From Candidatus Parcubacteria bacterium (GTDB taxonomy: Bacteria > Patescibacteriota > Minisyncoccia > Minisyncoccales > PEYH01), in assembly GCA_026395615.1 (NCBI GenBank), contig JAPLYH010000043.1, positions 26,707-34,772 on the forward strand: a DNA stretch of 8,066 nucleotides. The letters run 5' to 3'. The notes beneath the pieces were generated by a model. It was not told the origin of the DNA. It saw only the letters and a list, made by a program, of their open reading frames with translations, and did not search any database. Positions 6,417 to 8,066 of this stretch are shown here, piece by piece. The position numbers and the translations under genes were made by a program. Within the stretch, counting starts at the first letter, position 1; each line of letters starts with the position of its first letter.

Positions 6417-6529
6417 CAATCCCTGGCTCTAGGGGTTTTTCTTAGCTCGGGTAAACTGGCTCCGGCTGGGTTATTCCTCGGAAAAATTCTGGTCTTTATT
6501 GGTTATGAAGATGTTACAGCCAGGGATTT
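6417..6529 (+). ncRNA. Candidate structured small RNA, about 111 nt, family unassigned
   Basis: The predicted transcript begins and ends with the arms of an 11-bp perfect stem (6418-6428 with 6518-6528, core CCCTGGC/GCCAGGG). Inside, a second stem pairs 6432-6441 with 6481-6490 (10 bp, three G-U) and is capped by a small hairpin with a C(UCCG)G, UNCG-type tetraloop (6456-6460/6465-6469). A third stem pairs 6493-6499 with 6505-6511. Together these give a three-way-junction fold. An alternative pairing of 6444-6451 with 6461-6467 is possible. The stretch is about 46% G+C (51 of 111 by my count), richer than its surroundings. The closing arm is followed by TTTAGTTTT, a plausible U-rich end. I could not match it to SRP, 6S, tmRNA, RNase P or a known riboswitch. 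The structure is a hand fold. The 3' end meets the pilB stop codon on the opposite strand. Confidence 0.65.
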
Positions 6530-6537
6530 AGTTTTCA
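6518..6537 (+). terminator. Probable 3' end of the small RNA (closing arm plus T-rich tract)
   Basis: The 3' arm AGCCAGGGATT (6518-6528) pairs with the 5' end of the RNA and is followed by TAGTTTT (6529-6535). This resembles an intrinsic terminator whose loop is the whole RNA, but the T tract is interrupted. It may also limit transcripts arriving from pilB on the other strand. Confidence 0.4.
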
Positions 6538-7836
6538 CTCGCTACTCTTTCTACTTCTTCAATTGTAGTTATTTGTTCAAGAACTTTTATTATTCCATCC
6601 TGATACATTGTAATCATTCCATTTTCGGCGATGATTTTTTTAATTTCAGGAACAGCGGGTTTTTTAACAATAAGCGATTCAAGGGTATCGTCAATTAAGA
6701 ATGCCTCAAATATACCAAGTCGTCCTTTATAGCCCGTAAAACTGCATTCTTTACAACCCTTAGGCACAGCAATTTTTATCGGTTCTTCTATTGCTGGAAA
6801 AAAGTCATTAGGAATTCCTTTTATTGTTTTTTTTATTTTTTCAATCTCTTCTGGGGTTGCATCTCTTGTCTCTGCGCATTTTTTGCAAACTTTTCTTACC
6901 AATCGCTGGGCAATTATCATATTTATCGCTGGTCCGATATTGATAGGGTCAGCGCCTAAAGATATGAAACGAGGGATTGCTCCAGCTGCATCGTTAGTAT
7001 GAAGAGTAGAGAAGACAAGGTGGCCGGTAAGAGCTGCTTGGAGCGATATTTGAGCTGTTTCTAAATCTCTTATTTCTCCGACTAGTATAACATCAGGATC
7101 CTGTCTTACTATTGAACGTAGACCGCTGGCAAAATCGTATCCCTGGCTTGGATTAACTTCCGTTTGGGAAGTTCCGTCTAGCCGGTACTCTATTGGGTCT
7201 TCAATCGTAATAATTTTAATTTCGGGATTTTGAATATATTTTAGAAAAGCATAAAGAGTGGTAGTTTTTCCAGAGCCAGTGACCGGTAACCACTATCATC
7301 CCATTAGGTTTTTTAATTTCCTTTTTAAATATCTCCATTAAATCTTTGCGAAGACCAAGTTGTTCAATGTCTTTTAAACTTTCAGGATTAAGAATTCTCA
7401 TAACAACTGATTCTCCAAAATCAGCAGGTAGGGCAGATGTTCTTATTTCTATTTCTTTCGCTTTTTCTGTCTTTGTTTGAATAACTACTGAAAAACTGCC
7501 ATCTTGGGGTTTGTTATGAACATTGAGTTTTAATCCAGCTAAAAGTTTTATTCTGGATAAAAGTAATCGATATGTTTCAGGGGAAAAAAACATTACATCA
7601 TGCAACATTCCGTCTAATCGTATTCGTAGTCGGACATCAGTTTCTCTTGGTTCCAAATGAATATCGGAAGATGATAAAGAAATGGCGCCCAATAATACAA
7701 CCTCAATAATTTTCGTAATTTCTTCTTTGAGATTATTTTCTACTTCTTTTTTGAAATCAGGAACAGATTTTACTATTTTCTGAATTTGTTCCGTTGCTTC
7801 AAAGGGGATGATTATTTTATCAGTTATTTTAGACAT
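6528..7836 (-). pseudogene. pilB: PilB/GspE-type secretion ATPase, frameshifted in Walker A
   Basis: This hexameric ATPase family powers type IV pilus or type II secretion assembly at the cytoplasmic membrane. The first frame (7836 to about 7282) gives about 185 residues: the N2 domain with SSSDIHLEP (56-63), RLRIRLDG and NKPQDGSF, up to GMIVVTG. One stray base at 7281 then shifts the frame. From 7280 the reading continues TGSGKTTTLYAFLKY, the Asp box TIEDPIEY, Walker B DVILVGEIRD, the His box TGHLVFSTLHTNDA, and the zinc pairs CKKC and CKEC, to the stop at 6528. Only the Pro codon of GPTGSGKT is damaged: one base remains of an expected three. Read uncorrected, the first frame soon stops. Restored, the protein would be about 436 aa, without the N-terminal MshEN domain of longer PilB. 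A collapsed GGG run (sequencing error) or a young mutation both fit. No pilC or pilT neighbour is seen. Confidence 0.9.
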
Positions 7837-7838
7837 AA

Positions 7839-8066
7839 TTAAAAAATAATTTCCGTTATTTTTTCTTTAACATTATCTATATTACCACTATTCGTGTTAA
7901 ATATGATACCCTTTCCCTTTTTTTCTCCTTTAAAAGTTTCAAGTATCCTATTGCTAGAATATGGTTTTGAAGAATAAAAAACGCCTTTAATCAAATTTTG
8001 CCTATCCTTACTTTCCCACAGAAGGAGTAATGACGGAAGTCGTAAAATGTTATTTGTCAGTTCTTT
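7839..8066 (-). CDS. C-terminal end of an unrecognised protein, 5' end outside window
   Basis: An open frame enters from the right edge and gives 75 residues to TAA at 7839-7841. It starts KELTNNILRLPSLLLLWESKD and ends NIDNVKEKITEIIF. Its stop lies 2 nt before the pilB ATG, so the two are likely cotranscribed and perhaps translationally coupled. The composition (Lys/Ile/Asn-rich, no stop over the full length, ending exactly at pilB) supports coding, and the spacing suggests a role in the same unit. There is no domain motif I recognise in the visible part; it is not the usual MshEN domain. A shift from pilB frame 1 would not fuse it, since it ends cleanly. Confidence 0.6.
   Translation of the reverse strand, partial: KELTNNILRLPSLLLLWESKDRQNLIKGVFYSSKPYSSNRILETFKGEKKGKGIIFNTNSGNIDNVKEKITEIIF

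Noticed and set aside
6451..6485. HDV-like ribozyme, because CTGGCTCCGGCTGGG resembles part of the HDV core
   Set aside because: There is no room for the P2 and P3 strands between the possible P1 arms, and the double-pseudoknot order cannot be built. The resemblance is a short G/C-rich coincidence.
6417..6529. Small RNA as SRP (4.5S), 6S or tmRNA
   Set aside because: It lacks the SRP GGAAGGAAGCAGC-type core, is much shorter than 6S with no clear central bubble, and has neither a tRNA-like domain nor a tag ORF ending in ALAA.
6505..6531. Tiny ORF MKMLQPGI on the + strand within the small RNA
   Set aside because: Only eight codons, no ribosome binding site, and most of it is the closing stem arm; probably chance.
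7270..7290. Programmed ribosomal frameshift in pilB
   Set aside because: There is no slippery heptamer or downstream stimulatory structure at the site, and a shift there would still lose the Walker A proline. An indel is simpler.
1..8066. CRISPR array, IS element or tRNA gene
   Set aside because: No regularly spaced repeats, transposase frames with flanking inverted repeats, or cloverleaf sequences were seen.

Overview
The window is AT-rich and gene-dense, and looks like a fragment of a Patescibacteria/CPR (Parcubacteria-like) genome. This is inferred from style, not from a marker gene. Signs are short protein variants, a lamin-tail-domain surface protein inside a core-gene cluster, almost no Shine-Dalgarno sequences, overlapping or nearly overlapping genes, and a standalone type IV pilus ATPase. 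All genes read normally with the standard code (TAA/TAG stops, no in-frame TGA).

Layout: (1) 3-956, + strand: the end of a CapA-family metallophosphoesterase-fold protein whose start lies outside the window. Its stop codon sits in a strong terminator hairpin. (2) 957-1153: a convergent intergenic region with several inverted repeats. (3) 1154-3076, - strand: a bifunctional class A penicillin-binding protein (GT51 plus transpeptidase). (4) 3084-3378: a perfect hairpin next to the PBP start, a 58-residue extremely acidic small ORF, and a consensus promoter for it that overlaps the end of ruvC. (5) 3375-6393, - strand: a tight cluster read as ruvB > lamin-tail-domain protein > yebC > ruvC. ruvA is absent from the window. 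(6) 6383-6534, + strand: a perfect consensus promoter followed by about 111 nt of self-complementary sequence closed by an 11-bp stem, read as an unassigned small RNA gene between ruvB and pilB. (7) 6528-7836, - strand: a PilB/GspE-type ATPase broken by a frameshift exactly in its Walker A motif. (8) 7839-8066, - strand: the C-terminal end of an unrecognised protein 2 nt upstream of pilB.

Functional themes are cell envelope and surface (CapA-like, PBP1A, lamin-tail protein, pilus ATPase) and Holliday-junction processing (RuvB, RuvC) with the translation/regulatory factor YebC. The most novel-looking element is the small RNA candidate at 6417-6529. Next are the acidic microprotein with its dedicated promoter and the hairpin at the PBP start codon.
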